Under the pieces are notes generated by a model, which saw only the letters and a program-made list of their open reading frames with translations, had not been told where the DNA came from and made no database searches. Below, in pieces: positions 8,148-18,086 of a DNA stretch of 53,714 bases. The translations under genes were made by a program, and so were the position numbers. The DNA is from an uncultured Bacteroidales bacterium (GTDB lineage Bacteria > Bacteroidota > Bacteroidia > Bacteroidales > WCHB1-69). The stretch is taken from the NCBI GenBank assembly GCA_900319925.1, contig ONQE01000002.1, forward strand, positions 1-53,714, read 5' to 3'. Each line of letters starts with the position of its first letter. Position 1 is the stretch's first letter.

Positions 8148-11100
8148 TCAATCCTTCAGACACCGTACCGAAGCGCCCGAGGACTTCTTCGTGATGGTGC
8201 TGTTGAAGGTGGAATAGGCGGTGCGCACCTGCCAGGTCTTCTTGTACTGGGTGGCGTTGTCCGTCGTGCTCCAAAAGACGGCCGAAACACCGAAGTATCT
8301 TGGGAATACGGGCATAAATCCAGGTGGTTGGATTATCAGTCCGGCGGGATAGGCCTCGAACCCGCTCGCATTGTTGGTCATCTGGTATTCACCGACATAG
8401 CACTCGCTGTTCGAGAGATTCCATCCCAAAGTGGAGGCCATGGCTTTGCCCACCTGGCCGGTAACTTGGTCGCAGTTGTAATTCGACCGGCTGGACAGGT
8501 AGAGCCTCAAGGTGTCCCATTCCGCATGCGAGGGGATGTGCCAGCCTGTCGGGCAGATGCCCTGTATGCCGGACGGCACACTGGTGGAGGAGGTGTCGCT
8601 ATTCGCATAGACAGCACGCCAATTGTACAGATAGCCGTATGTGTACACGTATGTCATCGCATTGTCGGGATAGTAGCGGTACGGGATTTCATTGGAAAAT
8701 TCGGTGGCAGTCACGGGGATATCGGTACCGTCGGGGAAGTGGGTGGTCCGCAAATTCTCCCGCATCCAGCATTGGTTGCCCAACTGGATGGTGGAGTAGC
8801 TGTTCCCATCATAGTCGGTAACCGTCGAAGCACCCATGCACGGCAATCCGTCGAGCCCGATATCCACCGTGGTCGTATAGAAGGACACCTCATTGCCATA
8901 GACCGTATCCGTAGCGGTGGTGACAAAAGCCCTCACATAGTAGGTGGTTGAGGGTTGCAGGCCGGACAGCGATTCCGTGAAGGTTCCGAAGATAATGCCG
9001 GCCGAGAGGCTGTTGTCGGCGAGCGTGGGGTTCGGGGTTGTTGCCCAGACAAGGCCCGCATTCGTCACGCTGGCCCCGCCGTTATGGGTGATCTCACCGC
9101 CCGCCTGCGCCGTGGTGGCGTAAATGCTCTTCACCGTGTTGGTGTAAACCGTGGGCGGGCAGGACACTGGAAGGTCGCGCACGCAACGCACGGAGAAGCC
9201 GCAATCCCCTGAATAGCTGTTTGAGGACATCATCTCGGAGCTGGTGTATTGGAGAATCATGGCTCTCGGGTTCCCGTTGTTGGTCGATGTGGCTGTCCAG
9301 AACTCCGCACTCGCCATTATGTTGTCGTAGCTCCCGTTATGGAACAATCCGGCCCCCCGGGCACTGAAACCGGTGTGGTTGATTTGGATTTTCTTCCCTT
9401 CGAAGCCGTGGTAGTAGGCCCCGAATGCGGAGCAGATTTCATATAGCTCCGGGGTGGTTTCATAATACTCCAAAAAGTTCCAATAGACAGTGGGGAGATC
9501 ACACAGGGCGACCGCTACATTCTGCGAATAGCCGTTGCAGCGACAGGAGACTTGGCTGCCTACGTAACTGTTCAACTGGGTAAATTCCGCAGCACTGGGG
9601 ACGTGCCAGCCGACGGGGCAGATGCCCTGCACGCCGGAAGGGTTGGCTTGCGACGGGGATGCGCCGCCCATCACGGCATACCAGTTGTACAGATACCCGT
9701 AGGTGGTGACGTTGTTGCTACTGCCGCCGGGCGAGTACCTTCCCGGGGTGTTCGCATTCCAGGTCAGCAGGGGAATCTCCGTGCCGTCGTTGTAATGCGT
9801 GGTCCGCAGGCTCTCCCGCATCCAGCACTGGTTGCCGATGCGCACCGTGTTATAGACGTTGCTGTCGTAGTCGAACACGACGGATGTTCCCGGACATATC
9901 TGGTTGAAAGGCTGTGGGTTGGGCGTAGCCGTCTGGAAAACCATATCCTCTCCGTAGCTCACCCCTTGGCTGTTCACAGCGTATGCCCGCACATGATAGG
10001 GCAGGCTCATATAGAGGTTCTCCATCGTGTAGGTGAAGTTATTGACGCCCATTCCCAAAGCAACATGGAAGTTGTTGATCGTCGGGTTGGGGTTGTACCC
10101 CCAGCAAAGTCCGTATTCGGATACAAAGGCGCCGCCGTCGGAGGTGACGATGCCGCCCGATGTCGCGGAAGTCAGCGTGACATCGGTCACGGGGTAGGTG
10201 GTCACCACCGGAGCGCTCGGTCCGGGCACCACGGAATCCGTCGTGATAAAGAGACGTTCTTCCCCATAAACGATTCCCTGCTCATTGATGGCGTATGCAC
10301 GCACATAATATTCTGATTCGGGCGTGAGGTTGGTCAGCTGACAGGAAAACTCGCCTTCGCCTTCGCCGGAGACTTTGAAATCGTCTTCGGTAGTGGGTTC
10401 GGGGAAAATCCCCCAGCAGACTCCGCGTTCCGTCACGTTGCAGCCGCCCGTATTGACGACCATGCCATCCACGGTAGCGGACGTCGCCGTGATGTTGGAG
10501 ACCTCTCCGGTGATGACCGAAGGAAACTGGCATGTGGTGGAGGCGGGGGCGTCGTAGTCTTGCAGGCATCTCACGGAGGTGGCATCCTGCCGTTGTGTGA
10601 GGTTCGCCCCTCCAATCCAATCCATATCATTACCGAGAAGGATGGCCGGTGTGACATATTTGTCGTGGGGCTCGTCGTAGATGAGGGAGGAGGTCATCAG
10701 CATCCCGTAGTGGCCGAGCCCCAGCTCATACAGGCCCCTGATTCCGCCGGCAGGGCAGAGGTTGAAGCCTGTGGCGTTGTTGGCCGTGGCGTCGTAGCCA
10801 GGGGTGCAACCCGCAGAGCAGGAATTCCATCCGAAATTGGAGGCGAGGGCCGTGGAGACGTGCCAGACATGGCTCGGCGGAATGGTACAGCGGTATTTGT
10901 CCAGGGCCGTTACGTAAGATTTCAGTCGGTACTGCTCGTCATTGGAAGGGACGTGCCAGCCGGCGGGACAAATGCCTCGCACCCCCGAAGGTATCGTGTT
11001 GCTGGGTTCTTCGCCGTTCATCGTGGCCGCCCAATTGTAGAGGTAACCGTATTGGGTCACGTTCGAGACGTTTTTCCCCGGCGGGTAGCAGTAGGGCAGG

Positions 11101-12983
11101 CTGTCGCTTTTGTCGGTCCAGTTCACACTCACTGGAATCGGGCTTCCGTCTGGGAAATGGGTGGTGCGGAGGTTCTCCCGCATCCAGCACTGTTCGCCAA
11201 CCTTCACGGTGGAGTAGATATTCCCGTCGATGTCGGCCACGGCGGGCGCGTCCGGACAAACCAGGCTGTCCATCTGGTCCCAAGTGGTGGAGACGCTGAA
11301 CTCTTCCCCGTAGGCCGTACCGACGGAGTTGGTGGCGTAGGCGCGGTAGTAGTAGAGGGTATGGAGGGTCAGTCCCGTAGCCTTGACCTTGAAGCTGCCC
11401 TTATCGCCACCTCCGGCAGCGGTGTGAGGCCCGTTGGCGGTGGGGTGCGGCTGTGTACTCCAGCATACGCCCTTCTCCATCACCCAAGAGTTGCCGTCGG
11501 TCATAAGGTCGCATCCTGCCATGAAGGTGGTATCCGTAAGGTTGTATGCGCGGGAGGTCTTCACCACGGGCAGACGCATACGTTTTTGATGGTAGGAGGG
11601 TTCGTCGCGTACGCAACGCACCGGCATGGCATTGTAGGGCGAATTGATGGCCCCGGTGGTTGGAGCGGTGGTGACTCCCGTGCTGGTGTTGGAGATGTAC
11701 AGATTGCGTCGGTAATCGCCATACTTCGAAGTGCTCCACACTTTGGCATCGTAGCCGTGATAGTTGTTGTAAACGTTATGGTTGACACTTAAGGCGGACT
11801 CGCCCGTGGGCATGATGGACATCAAGGTTTTGTTGTTGGTGGTCGAGGCGTGCCCGGAGGCCGAGCAGCCATATCCGACGGCGCACGCATTGGTGTCGCC
11901 GTACCACCCTGATTGCCCGGCGAGCGCTTTGCCCACTGTCGCGGGGTTGCCGTTGCAGGAGTATTCGGGGCAGGTTTTCACGTAGTTGACCATTTTCTCC
12001 CACTCACCCATACTCGGCACGTGCCAGCCGGTCGGGCAGACACCCTGCACACCGGAAGGCACCGCATTGGAGGCGGAATTGCCGTTCATGACCGCGAACC
12101 AGTTGTAATGCAATCCAGTGTTTTCCTCGGTAAACCCTGGGTAAAAGAAGTTGTTAGAGAAAGGTCTGTAGCAATGCGGTATTCCGTCTTTGACACCGCC
12201 GCCCCACGAGATTTCCGTGCCGTCGCTGAAGTGGCGCACCCGCAGGTTCTCCCGCATCCAACACTGCTTGTCTATCTGCACCGTGTTGTAAACGTTGCCG
12301 TCGAAATCCACGACTTTGTGCAAGCCGCACAAAAAACCACCGTTCACGATGGAGTCTGTCTCCGTTGCCAAGGAATCCACCATCTCCTCCTGATTCAACA
12401 CTTGGTTTTGGAGATTATTCAGCCGTGAATGAATAGAATCGTACACAGCGTTGGCTATCTGCTGTTCGACTTGGGCACTGGTGATGTAGGGAGGGTCATT
12501 GGTAAAGGCCGACACCTGGATGGGAAGGACCGGAATGTCGGGCCGGTTGTACAAATCGTTGTAGTTTCCGCTGAAGGCGCCCTCCTGCATCTCTTTCGCA
12601 TAGAGGGCATACGGAACGCTGACCAACGGTTTTTCGTGGGTGATGGAGTAGTTTGTACCGCCATCAGGGTCGATTTCCGCTTTTAGGTAGAGTTGTTGCC
12701 CCCAATTGATGGTGGAGAATTGCGGAGTTCCCGGCGTATGCACACCATTGCCCACCACCAACGTTACAAGTCCGTTGACATTGGTAGTGGCCGTCTGGGT
12801 CTCCATATAGAGCAGCTGGTCGGTGTTGGCATTCCGGATGCTGGTCCGGACACCCACGGTGGTGTTGGACAGCACATTCCCGTTGTTCCGCACGACCATC
12901 TGGAGGGTGAACGCCTCTGGTGCCTGTGCCGCCAGCACAGAAACCACAAGCATCAGACCGAATAAGATACTGGCTTTTTTCAT
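8148..12983 (-). CDS. Giant secreted protein with four FISUMP domains and four fibronectin-like modules
   Basis: The 1611-residue protein starts with a signal peptide (cleavage near VLAAQA). Residues about 22-135 are the shared N-terminal domain (LQMVVRNNGNVLSNTTVGVR ... SVPYALYAKE), followed by one YNDLYNRP/VSAFTND unit and a helical stretch (about 170-212). Four FISUMP domains lie at about 222-458, 576-808, 1028-1268 and 1382-1611; each has QCWMRE(N/S)LR, GVQGICPxGWHxPS or close variants, a W/NNxxGF segment and a closing VRC(V/L). Between them are one, two and one fibronectin-like modules of about 100 residues (YYVRAYAxNxxGxxYGEE). The protein ends in the last FISUMP domain (RCLKD) without a T9SS tail or lipobox, so how it reaches the surface is unclear. 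DNA copies of the QCWMREN segment recur about every 1-1.4 kb, which should allow module gain or loss by recombination. Confidence 0.9.
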   Translation of the reverse strand: MKKASILFGLMLVVSVLAAQAPEAFTLQMVVRNNGNVLSNTTVGVRTSIRNANTDQLLYMETQTATTNVNGLVTLVVGNGVHTPGTPQFSTINWGQQLYLKAEIDPDGGTNYSITHEKPLVSVPYALYAKEMQEGAFSGNYNDLYNRPDIPVLPIQVSAFTNDPPYITSAQVEQQIANAVYDSIHSRLNNLQNQVLNQEEMVDSLATETDSIVNGGFLCGLHKVVDFDGNVYNTVQIDKQCWMRENLRVRHFSDGTEISWGGGVKDGIPHCYRPFSNNFFYPGFTEENTGLHYNWFAVMNGNSASNAVPSGVQGVCPTGWHVPSMGEWEKMVNYVKTCPEYSCNGNPATVGKALAGQSGWYGDTNACAVGYGCSASGHASTTNNKTLMSIMPTGESALSVNHNVYNNYHGYDAKVWSTSKYGDYRRNLYISNTSTGVTTAPTTGAINSPYNAMPVRCVRDEPSYHQKRMRLPVVKTSRAYNLTDTTFMAGCDLMTDGNSWVMEKGVCWSTQPHPTANGPHTAAGGGDKGSFKVKATGLTLHTLYYYRAYATNSVGTAYGEEFSVSTTWDQMDSLVCPDAPAVADIDGNIYSTVKVGEQCWMRENLRTTHFPDGSPIPVSVNWTDKSDSLPYCYPPGKNVSNVTQYGYLYNWAATMNGEEPSNTIPSGVRGICPAGWHVPSNDEQYRLKSYVTALDKYRCTIPPSHVWHVSTALASNFGWNSCSAGCTPGYDATANNATGFNLCPAGGIRGLYELGLGHYGMLMTSSLIYDEPHDKYVTPAILLGNDMDWIGGANLTQRQDATSVRCLQDYDAPASTTCQFPSVITGEVSNITATSATVDGMVVNTGGCNVTERGVCWGIFPEPTTEDDFKVSGEGEGEFSCQLTNLTPESEYYVRAYAINEQGIVYGEERLFITTDSVVPGPSAPVVTTYPVTDVTLTSATSGGIVTSDGGAFVSEYGLCWGYNPNPTINNFHVALGMGVNNFTYTMENLYMSLPYHVRAYAVNSQGVSYGEDMVFQTATPNPQPFNQICPGTSVVFDYDSNVYNTVRIGNQCWMRESLRTTHYNDGTEIPLLTWNANTPGRYSPGGSSNNVTTYGYLYNWYAVMGGASPSQANPSGVQGICPVGWHVPSAAEFTQLNSYVGSQVSCRCNGYSQNVAVALCDLPTVYWNFLEYYETTPELYEICSAFGAYYHGFEGKKIQINHTGFSARGAGLFHNGSYDNIMASAEFWTATSTNNGNPRAMILQYTSSEMMSSNSYSGDCGFSVRCVRDLPVSCPPTVYTNTVKSIYATTAQAGGEITHNGGASVTNAGLVWATTPNPTLADNSLSAGIIFGTFTESLSGLQPSTTYYVRAFVTTATDTVYGNEVSFYTTTVDIGLDGLPCMGASTVTDYDGNSYSTIQLGNQCWMRENLRTTHFPDGTDIPVTATEFSNEIPYRYYPDNAMTYVYTYGYLYNWRAVYANSDTSSTSVPSGIQGICPTGWHIPSHAEWDTLRLYLSSRSNYNCDQVTGQVGKAMASTLGWNLSNSECYVGEYQMTNNASGFEAYPAGLIIQPPGFMPVFPRYFGVSAVFWSTTDNATQYKKTWQVRTAYSTFNSTITKKSSGASVRCLKD

Positions 12984-12994
12984 GGCAGTAGGCT

Positions 12995-14314
12995 TTAGTT
13001 TAGCACACAGCGAACTGACATGGCGTTGTTCTTGCCATAACCCGAGAACGGAACGTTGACTTGTGCGGAGTTATGGAGAATGCCGAACTGAAAGGCGTTG
13101 GTGTTGCCCACCTCCGTCGTACTCCAGAAGCAGGAGGAAGAGGCGAAGGCGCTGTAAATCCCGTTGTAATATCCTGAGGGCATTGCCGAGAAGCCGGAGG
13201 CGTTATTGTCCCACGGTTCATTGCCCACGGCGCAGGGTTCCGTGCTGCTCACCCACCCTGTAGTGGAAGCCAAAGCCTTGGCCACATTATCGTTGAAGCC
13301 ACCGCAGACAGCTCCTTCGGCGGTATGCAGATAGTTTGACAGAATGTTCCATTCCGCCTCGGAAGGCAAATGCCAACCGGTCGGACAGATACCTTGCACT
13401 CCCGAGGGGTTGCTGCTGCTGGCGGACGTGCTGTTCATGGCCGCCGTCCAGTTATACAGCAATCCGTATGAATGCGTATTGGCACTCTGGTTGTTCGGAT
13501 AATAGCAATATGGATTGACATAGTCCGTGGTGGAGCCCATCGGTATCGGCATTCCGTTGCTGAAGTGCGTGGTCCGCAAATTCTCCTTCATCCAGCATTG
13601 GGTTCCCAACTGAATTGTATGATACTCGTTTCCGTCGAAATCCGATACCTTGTAAATCCCGCACCGGAAACCGCCGTTTGCCAACGTATCCAAGGCATTC
13701 GTCAAGTTGCCGATGACCGTGGCTTGGGCATTCACCAAAGCATTCAGGCTGTCGATGGTATGGACATACGGCGAGAGCAAGCTGTCGATGAGGTAGTTCA
13801 GCCGGGCCTCGGTCAGGTAGTTGGCGTCGTTGTTGAAATAGGAGACGTTGGAGGGAATGACGGGAACATTCGGCTTGTTGGTCAAGTCGTTATAGTTGCC
13901 GCTGAACCCGTTGCCGGCTGTCTGCGCATGCAAGGCGTAGGGCACACTCACCAGCTGTTGCGTGCTGGTGACGGTGTAGTTCGTGCCGCCCTGAGGGTCG
14001 ATCTCAGTGCGGAGATAGTTGCTGGCTGTGCCCCAGTGCACGGCGGACATGCTGCCCGCTTGGGGGTTTCCTTCGCCTATCTGCAGCGAGAGCACTCCAT
14101 TGGCATCCGTCTGCCCGACAAAGGTCTCCGTGTACATGGCATCGCCAGTGGCACTGCCTTCCAAGATGCTGACGCGAACGCCCACGGTCTGACTGGTCAC
14201 CAGCTGGTTGTTGCCGTTGCGCACCACTGCCTGGAACGAGAATTTATACGGCACCTGCCCCAAGCAGAGCAGGGTGCCGTATAGGAAAATTATCAATACA
14301 CTTATTCTTTTCAT
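12995..14314 (-). CDS. Secreted protein with shared N-domain and one FISUMP domain
   Basis: The 439 residues are: signal peptide (MKRISVLIIFLYGTLLCLGQ), N-terminal domain at about 22-135 (FSFQAVVRNGNNQLVTSQTV ... SVPYALHAQTAG), one YNDLTNKPNVP with VSYFNNDANYLT unit, a helical linker (about 170-212), and one FISUMP domain (about 216-439) with TQCWMKENLRTTHF, GICPTGWHLPSEAEW, NNASGFSAMPSGYY, CFWSTTEVG and SVRCVLN. It reads as the minimal form of its two neighbours. It lies 11 nt upstream of the 1611-aa gene and 16 nt downstream of the 1218-aa gene, so the three are almost surely one operon. It carries no visible surface anchor. Confidence 0.9.
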   Translation of the reverse strand: MKRISVLIIFLYGTLLCLGQVPYKFSFQAVVRNGNNQLVTSQTVGVRVSILEGSATGDAMYTETFVGQTDANGVLSLQIGEGNPQAGSMSAVHWGTASNYLRTEIDPQGGTNYTVTSTQQLVSVPYALHAQTAGNGFSGNYNDLTNKPNVPVIPSNVSYFNNDANYLTEARLNYLIDSLLSPYVHTIDSLNALVNAQATVIGNLTNALDTLANGGFRCGIYKVSDFDGNEYHTIQLGTQCWMKENLRTTHFSNGMPIPMGSTTDYVNPYCYYPNNQSANTHSYGLLYNWTAAMNSTSASSSNPSGVQGICPTGWHLPSEAEWNILSNYLHTAEGAVCGGFNDNVAKALASTTGWVSSTEPCAVGNEPWDNNASGFSAMPSGYYNGIYSAFASSSCFWSTTEVGNTNAFQFGILHNSAQVNVPFSGYGKNNAMSVRCVLN

Positions 14315-14330
14315 AATGGAAATGTCTGGT

Positions 14331-17300
14331 TTATTCTTCGTTTTTCACACAGCGTATGGAAGCGCCAACGTGCATCTGTGCCGCTACCGGGGGTTGCGTG
14401 CTCAAGACAAAGTTGGCTCCGGTGGAAGAACTTTGGGTATATATCCGGCACATCCAAGGTCTTATAATCTGCTGACCACCGCTGGACACAATGGAGGCGG
14501 AGCTGGTATAGAAGTAGGCGTCTCTGCCCAAGCGGTTGGCCGCGCTGGAAATGGCTGCCGGTCGTGCGGAGAATCCGGTGGCGTTGTTGGAAGAAGGATC
14601 GTAACCCGGAGTGCACACTGCGGTCGAGGATAACCAATAGAGGGAGTCCGCCATGGCTTTGCTGATATTCGTGGTGGCGTTGTTGCAGAGATATTCCGGA
14701 GTGGCACGGACATAGCTTATGAGCGTGTTAATTTCGGCGTAGGAAGGCAGGTGCCAGCCGTCGGGACAGATACCCTGCACACCTGTCGGAGCGCTATTAT
14801 TGGTATAGTTTTCCCCGTGCATCGCGGCGTTCCAGTTGTAGAGCAAACCGTAGGCTTCCACATTGTTGTCATTGCCGCCGGGATAGAAATAGTGGGCAGC
14901 CTCGACGTAGGTGGCGGAAGAGAACGGAATCTCCTCGCCGTCGGCGTAGTGCGTGGTCCGCAAGTTCTCCTTCATCCAGCATTGGTTGCCGATGAGCACC
15001 GTGCTGTAGAAGTTGCCGTCCGGGTCTTCCACACGCATCTGGCCGCAGCTGAGGTTTGTCAGCGTGTCGGTGGTGAACGTTAGTTGCTCACCGTAAACCG
15101 TACCCACGCTGTTGGTGGCGTAGGCGCGCACATAGTAGGTGGTGGCGTCATGCAACTGGGCGATACTGTGGGAGAAGGTGCCGAGACCGCTGCCGTCCAC
15201 AGAGTAGGTGCTGTCCAATGTGGGATTCGGATACAGACCCCAGCAGAAGCCGCGGGCGGTCACGTCGGCGTAACCGTCGTCCGTCACGGAGCCGTTGAAC
15301 AATGCCGATGCAGCGGTAACGCCGGTCACGGAGACAGTGTTGACCACAGGCAGTGTCGGCTCGGGCTCGTATCCGTCCTCTCTCGTGGTGAAGGTCCATT
15401 CCGCGCCGTAGGTCGTGCCTCTGGCGTTGGTGACGTATGCCCTGAAGTAGTAGGTGGTGGACGGGGTGAGACCGGTGAGCTTCACGTTGAAAGCGCCCAT
15501 GCCGGAACCTGCACCCGCCACGCTACTGCTGGTGGTCGGATTCGGGGAGGTGGAGTAGCAAATGCCGTGGGAGTTCGAGCCGGGAACGCTGCCCAGGTCG
15601 AGCACGTTGCCGCCGCAAATGACGGTGGTGCTGTAGATGGAGCTGACTGTGCTGTCAGTCGTCACCACACCCGGCAGCAGGTTGCTCGTGGACATGGTGT
15701 GCACGTGCTTGACGCAGCGCACCGATGCCGCACGCTTACTTGCATTGCTGAGCATTGGCATCTGGCCTATCGTCTCCGAGGTGACGGTCGCGCCGTTGGC
15801 GGTGAACGTCTTCGTTATTCCGTCGCCGAAGAAATAGGCGGCGTTGCCGGGAACGGGACCCACGTTCTGTCCATAGACACCGTAAGGGCCGTTCTCCACA
15901 TAGCCGGCCGGCTTGATGGAGAATCCGGTGGCATTGTTGTTCTCGGCATTCCAGCCGATGGCGCACTCCGTGGTGCTCGGTGCCCAATCCTCACGGGAGC
16001 AGATGGCCTTCACCACCTGAGAAGTTTCGTTGTTGCAGCGCAGCGTGTCCCATTGCGACAGGTAGTTGAACAGCGTGTTCCAATCATCGCTGGTAGGCAT
16101 GCGCCATCCGGCGGGGCAGACACCCGGGATGGGGCCGACTGAGGAACTATTGATACTGTTCCTGAAAGAGGCCGCCGTGTAGGTGTAGAGATAGCCATAT
16201 TTGCTCACATTGGCCTGATCAAGGTTGGGATAGAGGTATCCTTCCGGCAGGGCGGCCAGGCCCTCCAGACTTTCAATCAACGGGATGGCCACACCGTTGG
16301 CGTAGTGCGTGGAGCGGATGTTCTCGCGCAGCCAGCACTGGGTTCCGACCTGCACCGTGTTGTACTCATTGCCGTCAAAGTCGGTCACTTTGGGCAGGTC
16401 CGGACAGGTAAACGGTAACACCGTGTCTATCGGGTTAACAGGATCCGGAGTCACCGTGGTGTCCGTACCGGGTTGGGTGGTGTCGGCCGGCATCATCGCT
16501 CTGAGGGCGTCGATCTCAGCCTGCATGGCATTCAGCCGTGCGATAATGTCGCAGAACTGGATGCTGTCGCAGCCGGTGTTGTTCACATAATGCGCATCGT
16601 TGGTGAAAGCGCCCACATTCGTCGGCACCGTCGGCAGCGCGGCGCTGGTGATATAGCCCGCATCGTTCGTGAAGGTGCTCACATTTGTGGGCACGGTCGG
16701 AATCGTCGGCTTGTTGGTCAGGTCGTTGTAGTCCCCGCTGAAAAGCACCGGTTTGTCAGTTAGGTCGTTGTAGCTCTTGTCCCACGCATTGAACTGGGGG
16801 TCGGTTTCCGTGTAACCCGTGAGGTATCCGGCATCGTTGGTGAAAGCGCTCACATTCGTAGGCACGGTGGGGATCTCGGGTTTGTCGGTTAGGTCGTTAT
16901 AGCTCTTGTCCCACGCATTGAACTGGGGGTCGGTTTCCGTGTACCCCGTAAGGTATCCGGCATCGTTGGTAAAAGCGCTCACATTCGTGGGCACGGTGGG
17001 GATTTCAGGTTTGTCGGTCAGGTCGTTGTAGCTCTTGTCCCACGCATTGAACTGCGGGTCGGTTTCCGTGTACCCCGTGATATATCCGGCATCGTTGGTG
17101 AAAGCGCTCACATTCGAGGGCACGGTGGGAATCTCCGGCTTGTTAGTCAAGGAGTTGTAGTTGCCGTCAAAGCCGGCGGGCAGCTTCACGAAGCTGCCGC
17201 CCGTGAGGAACAGCGTGTCGTTGCTGATGCTCAACACCTGTTGTTCGGTGTAGGAGGTCAGGTATCCGGCATCGTTGGTGAAAGCGCTCACATTCGTGGG

Positions 17301-17987
17301 TACCGTCGGAATGGTCGGCTTGTTGGTCAGGTCGTTGTAGTCCCCGCTGAAAAGCACCGGCTTGTCGGTCAAGTCGTTGTAGCTTTTATCCCAGGCGTTG
17401 AACTGCGGGTCGGTCTCCGTATAGCCTGTGAGGTATCCGGCGTCGTTGGTGAAGGCGCTCACATTGGTCGGCACCGTCGGGATGTCGCTCTGTGTGGCCA
17501 CGCCCGCTTGCGTCAAGGCGGACATCACGGCCGGCATCGTTGTGGCGTTCAAGTAGTCTGTAATCTCGCCGCTGAAACCATTGCCCGCCTCTTTGGCGTA
17601 CAAGGCGTATGGCACACTCAGCAGTTGTTGCACGCTGACCACCGAGTAGTTGTTACCACCGTCGGGGTCCGTCTCGGTTTTCAGGAACCAGGGACCGTCT
17701 GCCCAGTTGAGGTTGGCGAAGGTGCCCTGTTGCACCGTGCCGCCGCCGACTTCCACCGTCAGCAGGCCATTTGCATTGGTGGTGGCGGTATGGGTCTCCA
17801 CGTAGAGCGCATCGCCCGTCGTGCTGCCCTGCAGGATGCTCACCCGCACGCCTACCTGTGCGTTGATAATCAATTGGTTGCTTCCATTGCGAACCACCGC
17901 CTGAAAGCTGAACTTTTCGGGTGCTTGGGCGAACAAACTCACCACAGCAACCATCATAATGACAAATAAAAGGTATATTTTCTTCAT
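14331..17987 (-). CDS. Secreted FISUMP protein with tail-fibre-like 43-residue repeats
   Basis: The 1218-residue protein has a signal peptide (ending VVSLFAQA), then the shared N-domain (FSFQAVVRNGSNQL ... SVPYALYAKEAG). Residues about 165-470 carry seven YN(D/S)LT(D/N)KP units, seven V(S/G)(A/T)FTNDA units and four copies of GYTETDPQFNAWDKS, giving a main period of 43 residues (129 bp). Such repeats are otherwise familiar from phage tail fibres and S74-type trimeric proteins. A coiled-coil-like stretch (IIARLNAMQAEIDALRAM) and a Thr/Pro linker follow. FISUMP domain 1 is at about 527-759, two fibronectin-like modules at about 770-975, and FISUMP domain 2 at about 977-1216. There is no T9SS tail. 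The repeats are very similar at DNA level, so copy number may vary between strains. Confidence 0.9.
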   Translation of the reverse strand: MKKIYLLFVIMMVAVVSLFAQAPEKFSFQAVVRNGSNQLIINAQVGVRVSILQGSTTGDALYVETHTATTNANGLLTVEVGGGTVQQGTFANLNWADGPWFLKTETDPDGGNNYSVVSVQQLLSVPYALYAKEAGNGFSGEITDYLNATTMPAVMSALTQAGVATQSDIPTVPTNVSAFTNDAGYLTGYTETDPQFNAWDKSYNDLTDKPVLFSGDYNDLTNKPTIPTVPTNVSAFTNDAGYLTSYTEQQVLSISNDTLFLTGGSFVKLPAGFDGNYNSLTNKPEIPTVPSNVSAFTNDAGYITGYTETDPQFNAWDKSYNDLTDKPEIPTVPTNVSAFTNDAGYLTGYTETDPQFNAWDKSYNDLTDKPEIPTVPTNVSAFTNDAGYLTGYTETDPQFNAWDKSYNDLTDKPVLFSGDYNDLTNKPTIPTVPTNVSTFTNDAGYITSAALPTVPTNVGAFTNDAHYVNNTGCDSIQFCDIIARLNAMQAEIDALRAMMPADTTQPGTDTTVTPDPVNPIDTVLPFTCPDLPKVTDFDGNEYNTVQVGTQCWLRENIRSTHYANGVAIPLIESLEGLAALPEGYLYPNLDQANVSKYGYLYTYTAASFRNSINSSSVGPIPGVCPAGWRMPTSDDWNTLFNYLSQWDTLRCNNETSQVVKAICSREDWAPSTTECAIGWNAENNNATGFSIKPAGYVENGPYGVYGQNVGPVPGNAAYFFGDGITKTFTANGATVTSETIGQMPMLSNASKRAASVRCVKHVHTMSTSNLLPGVVTTDSTVSSIYSTTVICGGNVLDLGSVPGSNSHGICYSTSPNPTTSSSVAGAGSGMGAFNVKLTGLTPSTTYYFRAYVTNARGTTYGAEWTFTTREDGYEPEPTLPVVNTVSVTGVTAASALFNGSVTDDGYADVTARGFCWGLYPNPTLDSTYSVDGSGLGTFSHSIAQLHDATTYYVRAYATNSVGTVYGEQLTFTTDTLTNLSCGQMRVEDPDGNFYSTVLIGNQCWMKENLRTTHYADGEEIPFSSATYVEAAHYFYPGGNDNNVEAYGLLYNWNAAMHGENYTNNSAPTGVQGICPDGWHLPSYAEINTLISYVRATPEYLCNNATTNISKAMADSLYWLSSTAVCTPGYDPSSNNATGFSARPAAISSAANRLGRDAYFYTSSASIVSSGGQQIIRPWMCRIYTQSSSTGANFVLSTQPPVAAQMHVGASIRCVKNEE
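16590..17495 (-). repeat. In-frame 129-bp tandem repeats inside the 1218-aa gene
   Basis: Within this stretch the same 129-bp block (43 codons) recurs with only scattered changes; near-identical segments begin around 16786, 16915 and 17044 and a further version near 17390. Two larger blocks with an inserted VLFSGD segment flank them. The period is a multiple of three, so gain or loss keeps the frame. Confidence 0.85.
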
Positions 17988-17989
17988 AT

Positions 17990-18066
17990 TTTATGGTTTA
18001 ATGTTTAGGGTTTAATGTTTAATGTTTAGGGTTTAATGTTTAATGTTTAGGGTTGAGGGTTTAAGG
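17990..18066. repeat. Heptamer array B (TTTAATG / TTTAGGG, 11 units)
   Basis: Eleven 7-bp units, mostly TTTAATG alternating with TTTAGGG, start two bases upstream of the 1218-aa gene's start codon. On that gene's sense strand the unit is CATTAAA/CCCTAAA, an A/C-rich leader. It is the longest array here after the pair at 28392-28591. Confidence 0.95.
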
Positions 18067-18086
18067 ATAATGACATGTCCTTCATT

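Noticed and set aside
9552..11792. Long plus-strand frames opposite the giant FISUMP gene
   Set aside because: They are antisense to repeated FISUMP and fibronectin-like modules and owe their length to base composition; nothing in them is recognisable.
16590..17495. Prophage tail gene
   Set aside because: The fibre-like repeats are in a protein with a signal peptide and FISUMP domains inside a host operon, and no capsid, portal, terminase or integrase gene is nearby.
17990..18066. TTTAGGG units, like plant telomere repeats
   Set aside because: Units are mixed with TTTAATG and other loci have unrelated 7-mers, and the array lies inside an operon, so a telomere or hairpin-end meaning is not supported.
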